64,000 nucleotides of DNA from Pseudomonas sp. PA27(2017) (GCF_001945445.1 NZ_MSXW01000015.1:92964-156963); one strand, 5' to 3'; positions 1-8,704 are shown, counted from the stretch's first letter. Notes: generated by a model from the sequence alone, not told the origin. Numbers and translations are program-made.

Positions 1-84
1 CTGGAGCGCCTGCAGAGCAAAGAGGCCGCCGATGCGGCTCGGCGCGCGGAGTTGCAGGCGCGGTTGGAACAATCGGTGGGCTAG
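1..84 (+). CDS. C-terminal end of a protein cut by the window edge
   Basis: The first 28 codons read open in frame 1 and end at TAG. The 27 visible residues are rich in Ala, Glu, Gln, Arg and Leu, with heptad-like spacing (for example LERLQSKEAADAARRAEL), so the tail is probably a charged helix or coiled coil. Nothing in this stretch identifies the family, and the bulk of the gene lies outside the window. Confidence 0.5.
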   Translation: MERLQSKEAADAARRAELQARLEQSVG

Positions 85-109
85 CACGCCCCCGCGGCTC
101 AACACCTGT

Positions 110-134
110 TGGAGCGGCTTCAGCCGCGAGCTCC
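110..134. repeat. REP-like palindrome
   Basis: The sequence reads TGGAGCGGCTTCAGCCGCGA and continues GCTCC, so outer GGAGC/GCTCC arms enclose an inner GGCT/AGCC pair. This resembles the short extragenic palindromes common in Pseudomonas. It lies between two convergent genes (ends at 84 and 222), where it could also help end transcription. Confidence 0.4.
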
Positions 135-221
135 TGACGCCCGATAGCCCATCCGCGCGATGTGCCGAAGAATATTTCGCGGCCATGAACTTGGTATCTC
201 CGGCCGCCTTAAACGACTGAA

Positions 222-533
222 TCACTCAACCAAGCGCTTCAGCCTTCCGGCTCGCCAGGACGTAGGACGGACAACGCTCTTTTCGTCTGCAACGGCGATA
301 TCGGGTTCGTGCCCCTGGCTGACCATCCAGCGCAGCAGGCTGACCAGCGACACCTTGTGATCACGTCTGGCGCCCCAGATGGACTGGTCTTCGCCATACA
401 GCTCGGTGTAGCGGCTGAGCACCAGGTGGCGGCCATCGGCATCCAGGCGTAACTCGAGCTCGCGGTAATGCAACGTGGCCCTATCCGGTGCCCTGATTCG
501 CCGGTGCAGCACCAGCACGCCTTCAGCGCTCAT
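222..533 (-). CDS. Hypothetical protein, 103 aa, coupled to mlaA
   Basis: This small soluble protein has no signal peptide or membrane segment. It is rich in Arg and charged residues and contains aromatic motifs such as LHYRELELRLDADGRHLVLS. The ATG at 533 is chosen because it lies 11 bp inside the 3' end of mlaA (stop at 523), which suggests translational coupling. An upstream in-frame ATG at 581 would overlap mlaA more deeply. A small uncharacterised gene next to mlaA/vacJ is common in pseudomonads. I do not recognise a domain and assign no function. Confidence 0.6.
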   Translation of the reverse strand: MSAEGVLVLHRRIRAPDRATLHYRELELRLDADGRHLVLSRYTELYGEDQSIWGARRDHKVSLVSLLRWMVSQGHEPDIAVADEKSVVRPTSWRAGRLKRLVE

Positions 534-1299
534 CGCTCGCTCCGCAGAGATCCGGCTGCTCGCCGAGCTTGCCCTCGGCAACGAAGTGCGCGCGCCGCTC
601 GGCCACGGCGTCGCGCAGGGCCAGGTAGTAATCAGGCTGCGTTCTGAAATCGTCGGTCAGCGGCAATGCCTCGGCGCGGCCATCGACGATGTCGCCGACG
701 GTGTTCACCGTGCTCAGTGTCTTCAGGGCGTCGCTGTTGTTGCCGAACGGCGAGACCGCGAAGCCCAACACCTTGCCGGTGGCGTCACGCAGGTTGCCGG
801 TGCCCAGCAGCGGTAGTTCGACGATCGGGCCGTTGGCGATGTTCCATACACCAAAGGTCTGGCCGAAGTCCGCTTCGTGGCGTTCGATGCCCATGCGCCC
901 AGATACGTCGATCAGGCCGAGGATGCCGACCGTGGTATTGACCGCGAAACGGCCTACCGTGGTGACAGAGCGCGCTCCGTTGCCTTGCAGCAGGTCGTTG
1001 ATCAATACCTTGGGCTCGCCGAAGTTGGCCACGAAATTGTGTACGCCCCCCTGCACGAACCCGGGCAGGTGCCGATAGCCGCGGGCCACTGGGGCCAGCA
1101 GGTAATCGTCGATGCTGCGGTTGAACGCGAAGATGCCGCGGTTGACCGACTCGGCCGGGTCATGGGGGGCGGCCAGCGTGCCCTGGCACAGTTGGGTGGC
1201 GGAGGGTACGGGCGAGCTGGCACAGCCTGTGGCCAGGCTCATGGCGGCTGCCAGCGACAGCGTACGGGCGAAGGGACGAGCGAGAGCGTTGGTCGGCAT
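523..1299 (-). CDS. mlaA: MlaA (VacJ) outer-membrane phospholipid-asymmetry lipoprotein
   Basis: The 258-aa product starts with a lipoprotein signal ending in LATGC, so Cys26 would be acylated and the protein anchored in the outer membrane. The body carries the MlaA family pattern: ESVNRGIFAFNRSIDDYLLAP near residue 50, a conserved VLINDLLQGN segment, and GIERHEADFGQTFGVW later. MlaA removes mislocalised phospholipid from the outer leaflet and passes it to MlaC and the MlaFEDB complex. GAGGATCGCCC just upstream supports the ATG at 1299; longer readings from 1584 lack the signal peptide. The gene is divergent from the response regulator at 1464 and followed by an overlapping hypothetical gene. 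Confidence 0.95.
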   Translation of the reverse strand: MPTNALARPFARTLSLAAAMSLATGCASSPVPSATQLCQGTLAAPHDPAESVNRGIFAFNRSIDDYLLAPVARGYRHLPGFVQGGVHNFVANFGEPKVLINDLLQGNGARSVTTVGRFAVNTTVGILGLIDVSGRMGIERHEADFGQTFGVWNIANGPIVELPLLGTGNLRDATGKVLGFAVSPFGNNSDALKTLSTVNTVGDIVDGRAEALPLTDDFRTQPDYYLALRDAVAERRAHFVAEGKLGEQPDLCGASDER

Positions 1300-1463
1300 G
1301 GGCGATCCTCGATGAAAACTGCGCCGATGCTGCCTGGCAGTTTTTGCCCGAGCGTGTCCGCTATGTTGCGAAAACGCCGCTTTGTTGCCGAACTGAAATA
1401 TATGACGCGCTCGCGCCAATGGTTTTAGATAGCCGCTCCAGAACTGCCCGCAGCGAGCCCCGC

Positions 1464-2168
1464 GTGAATCACCTATTGCTGGTGGACGATGACCTCGAAG
1501 TCCTCGCCCTCCTGAAGAAATTCCTCGAGCAGCACGGCTATTGCGTCGACGTGGCCAGCGACGGCACGGGCCTCTGGCAGGCAATGGCGCGCCAGCAGCC
1601 CGACCTGGTGATCCTCGACGTCATGCTGCCAGGGGAGAGCGGCCTGGTGCTCTGCCAACGTCTGCGCAGCGAACACTCGGTGGCGGTGATCATGCTCACA
1701 GCCATGGGTGAACTCAGCGACCGCGTGGTAGGCCTGGAGCTTGGCGCCGACGATTACCTCACCAAGCCTTTCGATGCCCGCGAGCTACTCGCCCGGGTGC
1801 GCGCCGTGTTGCGCCGCACCGGTGAAATCAGCCGGGACAAGCCGCGCCCGACCCTGGAGTTCGCCGGCTGGCTGCTGGACGTCACACGCCGTGAACTGCG
1901 TTCGCCGGACAAGGTGATGATTCCGCTGTCCGGCGGTGAATTCGACTTGCTGCTGGTGTTCGCCGAGCACCCACGCCGGGTGCTGAGCCGCCAGCAGCTA
2001 CTGGACATGACCCGCGGCGACGCCTTCGAAGCCTTCGACCGCAGCATCGATGTGCAGGTCAGCCGCTTGCGTCGCAAGCTGGAGGGCGATGTCAGCGGCA
2101 CGCCGATGATTCGCACGGTACGCAACAGCGGCTACCTGTTCACCCCCAGCGTGCTGGTGAAGCGATGA
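1464..2168 (+). CDS. OmpR/PhoB-family response regulator
   Basis: The 234-aa protein has a receiver domain (residues 1-115) with the acidic pair D8/D9/D10, phospho-acceptor D52 in LVILDVMLP, T79 and K101 in YLTKPFD. A winged-helix DNA-binding domain follows (about 135-230, ending VRNSGYLF). I chose the GTG at 1464 because VNHLLLVDDD fits the normal N-terminus of the family; the open frame runs further upstream to 1344 but adds non-conserved sequence. The stop overlaps the kinase start in ATGA, so the two genes form one operon. The target genes and stimulus cannot be read from the sequence. Confidence 0.9.
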   Translation: MNHLLLVDDDLEVLALLKKFLEQHGYCVDVASDGTGLWQAMARQQPDLVILDVMLPGESGLVLCQRLRSEHSVAVIMLTAMGELSDRVVGLELGADDYLTKPFDARELLARVRAVLRRTGEISRDKPRPTLEFAGWLLDVTRRELRSPDKVMIPLSGGEFDLLLVFAEHPRRVLSRQQLLDMTRGDAFEAFDRSIDVQVSRLRRKLEGDVSGTPMIRTVRNSGYLFTPSVLVKR

Positions 2169-3511
2169 AATGGCTGCCCAGGGTCAGTCGCTCCAGCGAT
2201 ACGGTGGCGCGGTGGATCGCGCTGACCACGCTGACCGCGATGCTCACGGCTTTGCTGCTGACCTGGGCACTCAGCCAATTGGCCGGCGTGTGGGCGCGCC
2301 CGCCGTTGTTACAGACCGGCCTGTTGGAAAGCCTCGCCAGCATCAGCCGCATCATCGATGCGGCACCACCCGAGCAGCGCCCGGCCATCGCCAGGTCCGC
2401 CAGTGACGCGCTCTATACCACCACCTGGCTGCGTCGTTTCGAGGAGGCCGGGTTGCCAGAGCCGGATGACGAAGCGGACTTTCGCTCCGGCGAAGACTTT
2501 CTGCGTAGCCAGTTGCGCAACCCCAGCGCCAGGATCATCGGCTACGAACCCGCCGACTGGCCAGCCGATGATCCCGGTGCGGAATACGCCTTGGCGGTCG
2601 AGCTGCGCGACGGCTCCTGGGTGAAATTCTCTGCATTCACCCGCAGCTGGGGCCTCGATGAGCTGCCACGCAATCTGATCGTCATCGCCCTGGTGCTGCT
2701 CTCGACCATCATCGTGGCACTGATCGCCACCCGCCACCTGGCCGCGCCTCTGGAACGCTTCGCCCGCGGTGCCCGGCGTTTCGGCAGTGATTTCCGTGCC
2801 CCGCCCATTGCCGTCGAAGGGCCGCGAGAAATCCGCCAGGCCATCGTCGCCTTCAACGCCATGCAGGCCCAGTTGCAGCACTTCATCCATGACCGCACGC
2901 AGATGCTGGCGGCAATTTCCCATGACCTGCGCACGCCGCTGACGCGCATGCGCCTGCGCGGTGAATTCATCGACGACCCTGAGCAGCAGGCCAAGCTGTT
3001 TCGCGATGTGGACGAGATGCAGGCGATGATCAATAGCGCTCTGGAGTTCTTTCGCGACGACGCCCGCCTGGAGCCAGCGACCGCCTTCGACCTCGCCGGG
3101 TTGCTGCACACGTTGGTCGATGACTACCGGGACGTCGGTATCGACGTGCAGCTGCGCGCGCAGGGGCGGGTGGTGTACGTCGGTCGGCCAATCGGCATCA
3201 AGCGCATGCTCGGCAACCTGCTCGACAATGCCATCAAGTACGGCCACGAGCCGGCAGTGATGCTCGAGCAAGGCGCCCGCGCTGTACGCATTCGCGTGCT
3301 CGATCGCGGGCCGGGTATCGCCCCGGCGTTTCAGGATGAAGTCTTCAAACCGTTCTTCCGCATCGAGGGCTCGCGCAACAAGCACACCGGTGGTGTCGGC
3401 TTGGGGCTTTCTGCCGCGCGGGCCATCGTGCTGGAGCACGGCGGCAGTCTGACGCTGCGCAATCGCCCCAGCGGCGGGCTGGAAGTGCGGGTCGAGCTGC
3501 CGTTCGCCTGA
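2165..3511 (+). CDS. EnvZ-like sensor histidine kinase
   Basis: The 448-aa inner-membrane kinase has a first transmembrane helix at about residues 18-42, a periplasmic sensor domain of roughly 125 residues, a second helix near 169-188, then a HAMP linker. The phosphorylation motif SHDLRTPLTRMR places the autophosphorylated residue at H253. The ATP-binding domain shows the N box NLLDNAIKYG, G1 DRGPGIAP and G2 GVGLGLSAA. It overlaps the response regulator by 4 bp and is its probable partner. It is convergent with the amidase gene, only 20 bp away. The periplasmic sensor has no recognisable fold, so the signal is unknown. Confidence 0.9.
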   Translation: MKWLPRVSRSSDTVARWIALTTLTAMLTALLLTWALSQLAGVWARPPLLQTGLLESLASISRIIDAAPPEQRPAIARSASDALYTTTWLRRFEEAGLPEPDDEADFRSGEDFLRSQLRNPSARIIGYEPADWPADDPGAEYALAVELRDGSWVKFSAFTRSWGLDELPRNLIVIALVLLSTIIVALIATRHLAAPLERFARGARRFGSDFRAPPIAVEGPREIRQAIVAFNAMQAQLQHFIHDRTQMLAAISHDLRTPLTRMRLRGEFIDDPEQQAKLFRDVDEMQAMINSALEFFRDDARLEPATAFDLAGLLHTLVDDYRDVGIDVQLRAQGRVVYVGRPIGIKRMLGNLLDNAIKYGHEPAVMLEQGARAVRIRVLDRGPGIAPAFQDEVFKPFFRIEGSRNKHTGGVGLGLSAARAIVLEHGGSLTLRNRPSGGLEVRVELPFA

Positions 3512-3531
3512 GCACTGTTACCGGATGCGGG

Positions 3532-4719
3532 TTAGGTGAGCGATCCGTTCTTCTGGCTCGCCAGGAAGGTGCCGGTCGGTGGGCTGGCTACAAAGTGCTT
3601 CTGCAATCCATCGAAAATCGCCTGGGCCACGCGCTTCTGGTGCAGCGGGTCACAGAGTTTGCGGCAGTCGGCCGGGTTGGAAATGAAGCCGGTTTCCACC
3701 AGGATGGACGGGATGTCCGGTGATTTGAGCACCGCGAAGCCGGCCTGCTCGACGCGTTTCTGATGCACGCCGGCCACTTTGCCAACATTGTCGAGGACCG
3801 TCTTGCCCAACCCCAGGCTGGTGCTGATGGTGGAGTTCAGCGACATGTCCAGCAGCACACCGGCCAGCACCGGATCCTTGTTCTTGAGCGACAGCAGCTC
3901 GCGGGCGCCCAGCAGGTCCGCGCTGTTCTCGCGCTCGGCCATCCAGCGCGCGGTGGTCGACGTAGCACCGTTCTCCGAGAGGGCGAACACCGAAGCGCCC
4001 GATGCGCTCCTACGCGGCGCGGCGTCGGCATGCACTGAAATGAACAGGTCGGCATTGTGCCGGCGAGCGACCTCCACGCGCTTGCGCAGCGGCACGAAAA
4101 CGTCCTGGTTGCGCACCAACTGCGCCTTGAAGCCGCGCTGGCGGTTGAGCTTCTGGGCCAGCAGGCGGGCAATGGCCAGGGCCACCACCTTTTCCTGCTC
4201 GCCGTTGCCGCCCAGTGCACCGGGGTCCTTGCCGCCATGCCCGGCATCGATCACCACGATCACGTCCCGTTGCCCGGCAGTGTTGGCCGGCTGTGGTTCA
4301 GCGATCCGCTGTGGCGCGAGCGCGATGTCGTGAAGATCGACGACCAGACGATGACCCTCGCTACCGGTGGGGCCGAGCAGAAAGCTTTCCACCCTGACCG
4401 GCCGCTTGAGGTCGAGCACGACGCGCGTCCCACCGGCCTGAGGGCCGCTGCGAATGGCGCTGAGCATGCGGTTGCCGGCAGATAGTTCGTTCAGGTTGGT
4501 GGTCGTACCGGTATTCGCGAGATCGACGACCAGTCGCTCAGGCGCTTTCAGGGAGAAGATCTGGTAGTTCGCCGGGCCGCTCAGGTCGAACACCAGCCTC
4601 AGTTTCTCGCCATCGTCCCAGGCGCGCGCGTTGACGAGCTTCTGGGTCGCGGATACGGCCATGGCCCAGGGCAGGGTGATGCCTGCAAGGGCGAAGTGCA
4701 GGAGGTGACGTCTATGCAT
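3532..4719 (-). CDS. amiA: N-acetylmuramoyl-L-alanine amidase (AMIN + Amidase_3), probably zinc-regulated
   Basis: This periplasmic enzyme cleaves the bond between MurNAc and L-alanine during daughter-cell separation. The N-terminus MHRRHLLHFALAG is twin-arginine-like, as in Tat-exported amidases. An AMIN domain (about residues 25-125) precedes the catalytic Amidase_3 domain. Zinc ligands are H161 (DAGHGGKDPGA), E176 and H230 (SVHADAA); E342 in VETGF is the catalytic glutamate. The ATG at 4719 has better spacing to AAGTGA than the in-frame ATG at 4725. It lies downstream of a metal-transport operon but has its own promoter with a Zur-like site. Pseudomonas has more than one amidase; the amiA name rests on size (395 aa) and the zinc context. 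Confidence 0.85.
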   Translation of the reverse strand: MHRRHLLHFALAGITLPWAMAVSATQKLVNARAWDDGEKLRLVFDLSGPANYQIFSLKAPERLVVDLANTGTTTNLNELSAGNRMLSAIRSGPQAGGTRVVLDLKRPVRVESFLLGPTGSEGHRLVVDLHDIALAPQRIAEPQPANTAGQRDVIVVIDAGHGGKDPGALGGNGEQEKVVALAIARLLAQKLNRQRGFKAQLVRNQDVFVPLRKRVEVARRHNADLFISVHADAAPRRSASGASVFALSENGATSTTARWMAERENSADLLGARELLSLKNKDPVLAGVLLDMSLNSTISTSLGLGKTVLDNVGKVAGVHQKRVEQAGFAVLKSPDIPSILVETGFISNPADCRKLCDPLHQKRVAQAIFDGLQKHFVASPPTGTFLASQKNGSLT

Positions 4720-4752
4720 AACCATTCACTTGAAAATGAGCATGATGCAAAA

Positions 4753-4767
4753 CGTTATACTATTGCA
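4753..4767 (-). promoter_or_regulatory. Putative Zur box overlapping the amidase -10 element
   Basis: The + strand reads CGTTATACTATTGCA, a 7-1-7 near-palindrome. Its halves (CGTTATA, and TGCAATA on the other strand) match 6/7 and 5/7 positions of the Zur half-site TGTTATA as I remember it. On the minus strand it contains TATAAC, a good -10 hexamer about 35 bp before the amidase start, so bound Zur would block RNA polymerase. An outer inverted repeat ATGCAA/TTGCAT at 4745-4750 and 4763-4768 encloses it. Confidence 0.5.
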
Positions 4768-4935
4768 TTTTCTGAGTGTATGTAAGGCTCCGAACGGCTG
4801 TCAGTGACAGTCATGGATTATGGCCATGCCAGACAGTGGGGCGCGCCGTTACGAGGCAGCAATCGAGTTACCGATAAAACGGATAGCCCGCACGTGTCTG
4901 CCGGCTATCCATGTTTCCACGCGAGCGAGCCTGGG

Positions 4936-5760
4936 TCACTTCATGTCGCGGGCCTGCACCCAGAGCACGGCATCCTGCGATAAAGCCTTGCCCTTGTAGG
5001 TTTTGGTGCTGCCGATATTGAGCGCGGCGATGCCCCACCAGCCAGCACGGGGCAGGCCGATGGTCACCACACCCTCGGCGTCCGAGTAGGTGCTCACGGT
5101 ATTGAAGGCGGGCTGGGGCGAGGCGACTTCATTTTTCGGGTCGAAGGCATTCTGGTCGAGCTCGACGCCATGGTTGAGGTACTCGACCTCGATCTGCGCG
5201 AACGGCACTGGCTTGCCGTCGGCCAGCACCTGAGCGCGGAACACACCGCCGGTCCAGTTCGCATAGGGCTTGCTGAGCGGTTTGATGTCGACTGGCAAAT
5301 CCTGGGCGTCCGACCACTGGCCGGGTACGCCACCGACGTTGACGATCAGCTTGGTGAACTGCTGGATGTACAGATCTTCTTCGGCTTCCAGGTAGGGTTC
5401 GGGTTCAAGGACGAAAATATGATCGCCCAGAGCGCGCATCATTTCCTTGGGGATAGTGGCGCGATAGGCCTCGGCACGATTTTCACGGCTTTGCCACTGG
5501 ACCGGACGCAGGTAGCGAAGCAGGTCGGTCTTATCGCCGTTGTGGGAGCTGATATGGCTGAACGACAGCGGCTTGCCCATGGCCATGGTCGGGCCGCCGT
5601 CGAATGGGTGGGTGAATACCGCCGCCATCTCCAGCTCCTGGGCCTTCTGCATCGCGCTGTCGTTCACATACAGCAGTTGGAAGTGCGCGTGGGCGAAGCC
5701 GGCAGTGCAGCTCAATGCGGCACCAGCTAGCAACTGGAAGAGTTTGCTTGGGTGGGTCAT
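4936..5760 (-). CDS. DUF4198 (NikK-like) periplasmic protein
   Basis: The 274-aa product has a clear signal peptide (residues 1-25, ending FAHA), so the mature chain would begin His26-Phe-Gln. The rest fits the DUF4198 family of periplasmic proteins associated with cobalt or nickel uptake: an N-terminal domain with HPFDGGPTM, and a C-terminal Ig-like domain with a DAEGVVTIGLPRAGWWGI segment. It probably binds or delivers a transition metal in the periplasm; the metal is not determined by the sequence. It is the last gene of the twelve-gene run, 7 bp after its neighbour, preceded by GAGGTAATACC. The amidase follows after a 216-bp gap with its own promoter. Confidence 0.75.
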   Translation of the reverse strand: MTHPSKLFQLLAGAALSCTAGFAHAHFQLLYVNDSAMQKAQELEMAAVFTHPFDGGPTMAMGKPLSFSHISSHNGDKTDLLRYLRPVQWQSRENRAEAYRATIPKEMMRALGDHIFVLEPEPYLEAEEDLYIQQFTKLIVNVGGVPGQWSDAQDLPVDIKPLSKPYANWTGGVFRAQVLADGKPVPFAQIEVEYLNHGVELDQNAFDPKNEVASPQPAFNTVSTYSDAEGVVTIGLPRAGWWGIAALNIGSTKTYKGKALSQDAVLWVQARDMK

Positions 5761-5767
5761 GGCGGTA

Positions 5768-6091
5768 TTACCTCGTGATGTCGGAAGACTGGATCGTTAC
5801 GGCGTGCCCTTCGCCGCCAAGAAACACCACGGCGTAATCATCGGTCGGCGGCTTGAAGCCGTAGGTGCTGTCTGCGCCGACGCTGCCGTCGAGCAGCACC
5901 TTGCCGCTGGCGTCCTGCACGTGGACCTTGCGGCCTGCCGCCGAGCTGCCGTCGGTGAAGCCCGCTTCGCACTTCACCGAGTCGTCCTGCTCGATGTAGC
6001 AGTCGAATACCGGGCCATGGGCAAGTGCGGCCTGGCTGAGCACAAGCGTGCCCAGCACCGCGGTTCGAGCAACAGAACAGAAGCGTTTCAT
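5768..6091 (-). CDS. Small periplasmic NikL-like protein
   Basis: The 107-aa protein has a signal peptide ending ALA at residue 24, so the mature protein would start His25-Gly-Pro. The mature part (CYIEQDDSVKCEAGFTDGSS and AAGRKVHVQDASGKVLLDG) looks like the carboxypeptidase-regulatory/Ig-like fold of NikL, a small periplasmic component of nickel/cobalt transporters. Two cysteines (in FDCY and VKCE) could form a disulfide or bind metal. It sits between the outer binding protein gene and the DUF4198 gene, with gaps of 18 and 7 bp. The NikL resemblance is my reading of the pattern, not a search result. Confidence 0.6.
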   Translation of the reverse strand: MKRFCSVARTAVLGTLVLSQAALAHGPVFDCYIEQDDSVKCEAGFTDGSSAAGRKVHVQDASGKVLLDGSVGADSTYGFKPPTDDYAVVFLGGEGHAVTIQSSDITR

Positions 6092-6109
6092 GGGTGTGGG
6101 TCTCCACGG

Positions 6110-7108
6110 TCAGGGTTGATGAGCAGCAGGCACGGCCTGGCTCGACGGGGCGAAGCCCGCCAGCAGGGCATCCAGATCGGCGCGCATGAGGTCGTCATAG
6201 GGTTTGCCCGGGTCGTCGAGAACGCCCGGATTGCCGGCATCGAGAATCAGCAGGCGCGCGCCGCCTGCTTCGATGGCTTGGGTGATGGCAGCATCGGGCG
6301 GCCATTTGTGCACCACCACCTTGATGTCGCGTTCGCGCAGGTAACGGGTCAGGGCCTCACGGTCGGCCTGGCTCCAGTCGATGTCCTGACGCACGAACCA
6401 GCCGTCGACGAAGATATCGAACTCGCCGAACAGGTAAATAAACTCGTCCGCCAACGACAGCACCCGCAGATCCGGGATCTGTGCCAGGCGCAGGCCGTAA
6501 TCGGCTTTCAGCTGGCGTAAGCGGTTTTCCAGCGTACTTAGGTTGCGGGCGATTCGTGGAGCATCCTCGGGGGAAAGGCGCGCCAGATCGGCAGCGATGA
6601 TCGCCGACATGCGCATGGCGTTGACCGGGCCGAGCCAGGCATGGGGCGACGGCTCGGCGCTGGGCTGGTCGTCAGCGGCGGCCCACGGTACGTCGTTGGC
6701 CGGCGCTTGGGTTATGGCAACACCAGGTTTGACCGGGTCCCAGGAGCGCGATGCGTCGATCTCGACGATACGCAGGTTGTGCCGGCGCGCTGCAGCATAC
6801 AGCGGGTCGGCGCGCCATAGGCTGCTCAGGGTGATTACCGCATCGGCTTGTTGAAACACGCCAGGGTCCAGGCGCGACAAGGCATTGGCCTGGCTTTGCA
6901 TGGGCACTGCGGCATCCGCCGGAATGCGCACGGCGGTGATGCGGGTGCCCTGGCAAAGGCTTGCGGTCAATGCATGCAATGCCGGCAGGGCAACCAGTAC
7001 CCGCGGCTGCGTGGTGTCTGCGAGCACGCTTGTTGTAGCGCCCAGCAGCAACGTCAGAAACAACCAACGCAATGCTCGGGATAGACCAGAAAACATGCAC
7101 GGGTTCAT
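6110..7108 (-). CDS. Divergent ZnuA-like metal-binding protein (first of two)
   Basis: The 332-aa secreted protein (signal peptide to about residue 31, ending VLA) has the two-lobe plan of cluster A-I metal-binding proteins: a start like RVLVALPALHAL, a histidine in PSPHAWLGPVNAM, a long linking helix and a C-terminal LSLADEFIYLF segment. It lacks the HPYY and NPHNY motifs found in the second binding protein of this operon, so metal preference or role probably differs. The ATG at 7108 overlaps the permease stop in ATGA. The C-terminal tail is Ala/Pro/Gln/His-rich. It could serve the same transporter or act as a periplasmic metal chaperone. Confidence 0.75.
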   Translation of the reverse strand: MNPCMFSGLSRALRWLFLTLLLGATTSVLADTTQPRVLVALPALHALTASLCQGTRITAVRIPADAAVPMQSQANALSRLDPGVFQQADAVITLSSLWRADPLYAAARRHNLRIVEIDASRSWDPVKPGVAITQAPANDVPWAAADDQPSAEPSPHAWLGPVNAMRMSAIIAADLARLSPEDAPRIARNLSTLENRLRQLKADYGLRLAQIPDLRVLSLADEFIYLFGEFDIFVDGWFVRQDIDWSQADREALTRYLRERDIKVVVHKWPPDAAITQAIEAGGARLLILDAGNPGVLDDPGKPYDDLMRADLDALLAGFAPSSQAVPAAHQP

Positions 7109-8010
7109 ACGCTGGCTCCCCTGAAGCGGGCGCTACTGGCGCGAATGATGGTGGTCAGTGCGAACACCAGGGCGGCGACGATAACGATCGCGCCGCCGGT
7201 AGGCACCGGTATGTAGAACTGCATGGGCACCAGGATGCCGACCGCGCAGGAGAAGGTGGCGATCAGTGCGGCGAGGGTTACCAGCACGGGCAACGAGCGG
7301 CTGATGTTGCGCGCGGCCGCTGCCGGGATCAGCAGCAACGCCTCGACCAGCACGGCGCCGATGATCTTCAGGCAGGCCACCGTCACCAGGGTCACCAGCA
7401 CCACGAACAGGTATTCGACAACGCGCACCGGCACGCCCCGCGCGTGGGCCAGGCTGGGATTGAGGCTGGCCAGCAGCATGGCGTTGTACAGCGGCAGGCC
7501 GATGAGCGCACAGACGGCAGTGACGGCCAACAGCACGTTCATGTCGGTGTGATCCACCGCCAGGATGGAGCCGAACAGCACGCTCTCCATCACATGGGTG
7601 TTGATCTTCGCCGACACGAACAGCAACAGTGAGGCACCGACCGCCAGGGAAATGGACAGAAACACCCCGATCAGGGTGTCGTTGGGCAGCGTGGTGCGGT
7701 GCTGGGTGTACTTGAGCGTGAGCGCGAACAGCATGCAGAAACCGAACATAGACAGGTACGGTGAGGTATAGGACTCGCCGACCAGCACGCCGATGGCCAC
7801 GCCGGTCATCGCGGCATTGCCGACCGACTGGCTGAAGAAGGCCATGCGCTTGATCATCACCATCGAGCCCAGTACGCCGAGCAGTGGCCCGATCAGCAGG
7901 GCGCAGAGCAGGGCATTGATGACGAACTCGTATTCGAACGGCTGCGGCAGCACCTGGCTGGCGGCCAGCGCCTGCAGGTGGTCGCGAATCCAGCTGTACA
8001 GATCATTCAT
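7105..8010 (-). CDS. ABC-3-type metal ABC transporter permease (ZnuB-like)
   Basis: The 301-aa inner-membrane protein has eight or nine hydrophobic segments. It shows ZnuB/MntB family patterns: the FALLIGPLLGVLGSMVMIKR-type N-terminal helix, FFSQSVGNAAMTGVAIG (the loop that contacts the ATPase), and KIIGAVLVEALLLIPAAAAR near the C-terminus. It forms the channel for Zn or a similar divalent metal. The ATG at 8010 overlaps the end of the ATPase gene by 8 bp, and the stop overlaps the next start, so translation is coupled along the operon. Confidence 0.85.
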   Translation of the reverse strand: MNDLYSWIRDHLQALAASQVLPQPFEYEFVINALLCALLIGPLLGVLGSMVMIKRMAFFSQSVGNAAMTGVAIGVLVGESYTSPYLSMFGFCMLFALTLKYTQHRTTLPNDTLIGVFLSISLAVGASLLLFVSAKINTHVMESVLFGSILAVDHTDMNVLLAVTAVCALIGLPLYNAMLLASLNPSLAHARGVPVRVVEYLFVVLVTLVTVACLKIIGAVLVEALLLIPAAAARNISRSLPVLVTLAALIATFSCAVGILVPMQFYIPVPTGGAIVIVAALVFALTTIIRASSARFRGASV

Positions 8011-8704
8011 CGCCCGTGCTCCAGTTAGCTGGCAACTGCTCGCCCGTGCCATGGAACAGCACGCGCTGGTTGAGGACGGTCACCGACTGGGCGATACGCC
8101 TGACCTGCTCCAGGTCATGGTTGATCCACACGATGGTGACGCCGTTGCCGTGCAGCTCCTTCACCAGGCTCTCCACCAAGTGCAGCCCCGGCTTGTCGAT
8201 CCCGGCGGTGGGCTCATCGAGAATCAGCAGGCGCGGCAACGGTGTGATTGCCTGGGCCAGCAGCACGCGCTGGCGTTGACCGCCCGACAAGCTGCCAAAC
8301 GCCTTGTGGCCCATACCTGCCACGCCGGTGCGTTGCAGCGCTTCGGCATTGGCCGCCCTGGCGGCACGGCTGGAGCCCAGAAAGGCTGGGCGGCGCTGGC
8401 CGAGGAGGGCCATCACGTCGTAGACGGTCATCGGTACGTTACGATCGAAATCCGCCAACTGCGGCACGTAGCCCACCGACCGGGCGGGTTCGCCAGCGAT
8501 ACGGATGGCGCCGGTGTGCGGCATCTGCCCCAGCAGCGCACGCACCAGCGAGGTCTTGCCGCCGCCATTGGGCCCCACCAGGCAATGCAGCGCACCGGCC
8601 TCGATGTGGAAGCTCACGGCGTCCAGAACCTGGGTACCGCCTAGTTTCAGGGACACGTTATCGAACACCAGGGCGGGGCCGAGCATGCTCATTTCCTTGT
8701 TCAT
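8003..8704 (-). CDS. Metal ABC transporter ATP-binding protein (ZnuC-like)
   Basis: The 233-aa ATPase has Walker A GPNGGGKTS, signature LSGGQRQRV, Walker B LLILDEPTAGID and the switch histidine in WINHDLEQV. It powers the permease encoded directly downstream. The start at 8704 overlaps the stop of the binding protein gene in ATGA. Order and overlaps (binding protein, ATPase, permease, second binding protein) indicate one transporter with two solute-binding proteins. Confidence 0.88.
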   Translation of the reverse strand: MNKEMSMLGPALVFDNVSLKLGGTQVLDAVSFHIEAGALHCLVGPNGGGKTSLVRALLGQMPHTGAIRIAGEPARSVGYVPQLADFDRNVPMTVYDVMALLGQRRPAFLGSSRAARAANAEALQRTGVAGMGHKAFGSLSGGQRQRVLLAQAITPLPRLLILDEPTAGIDKPGLHLVESLVKELHGNGVTIVWINHDLEQVRRIAQSVTVLNQRVLFHGTGEQLPANWSTGDE

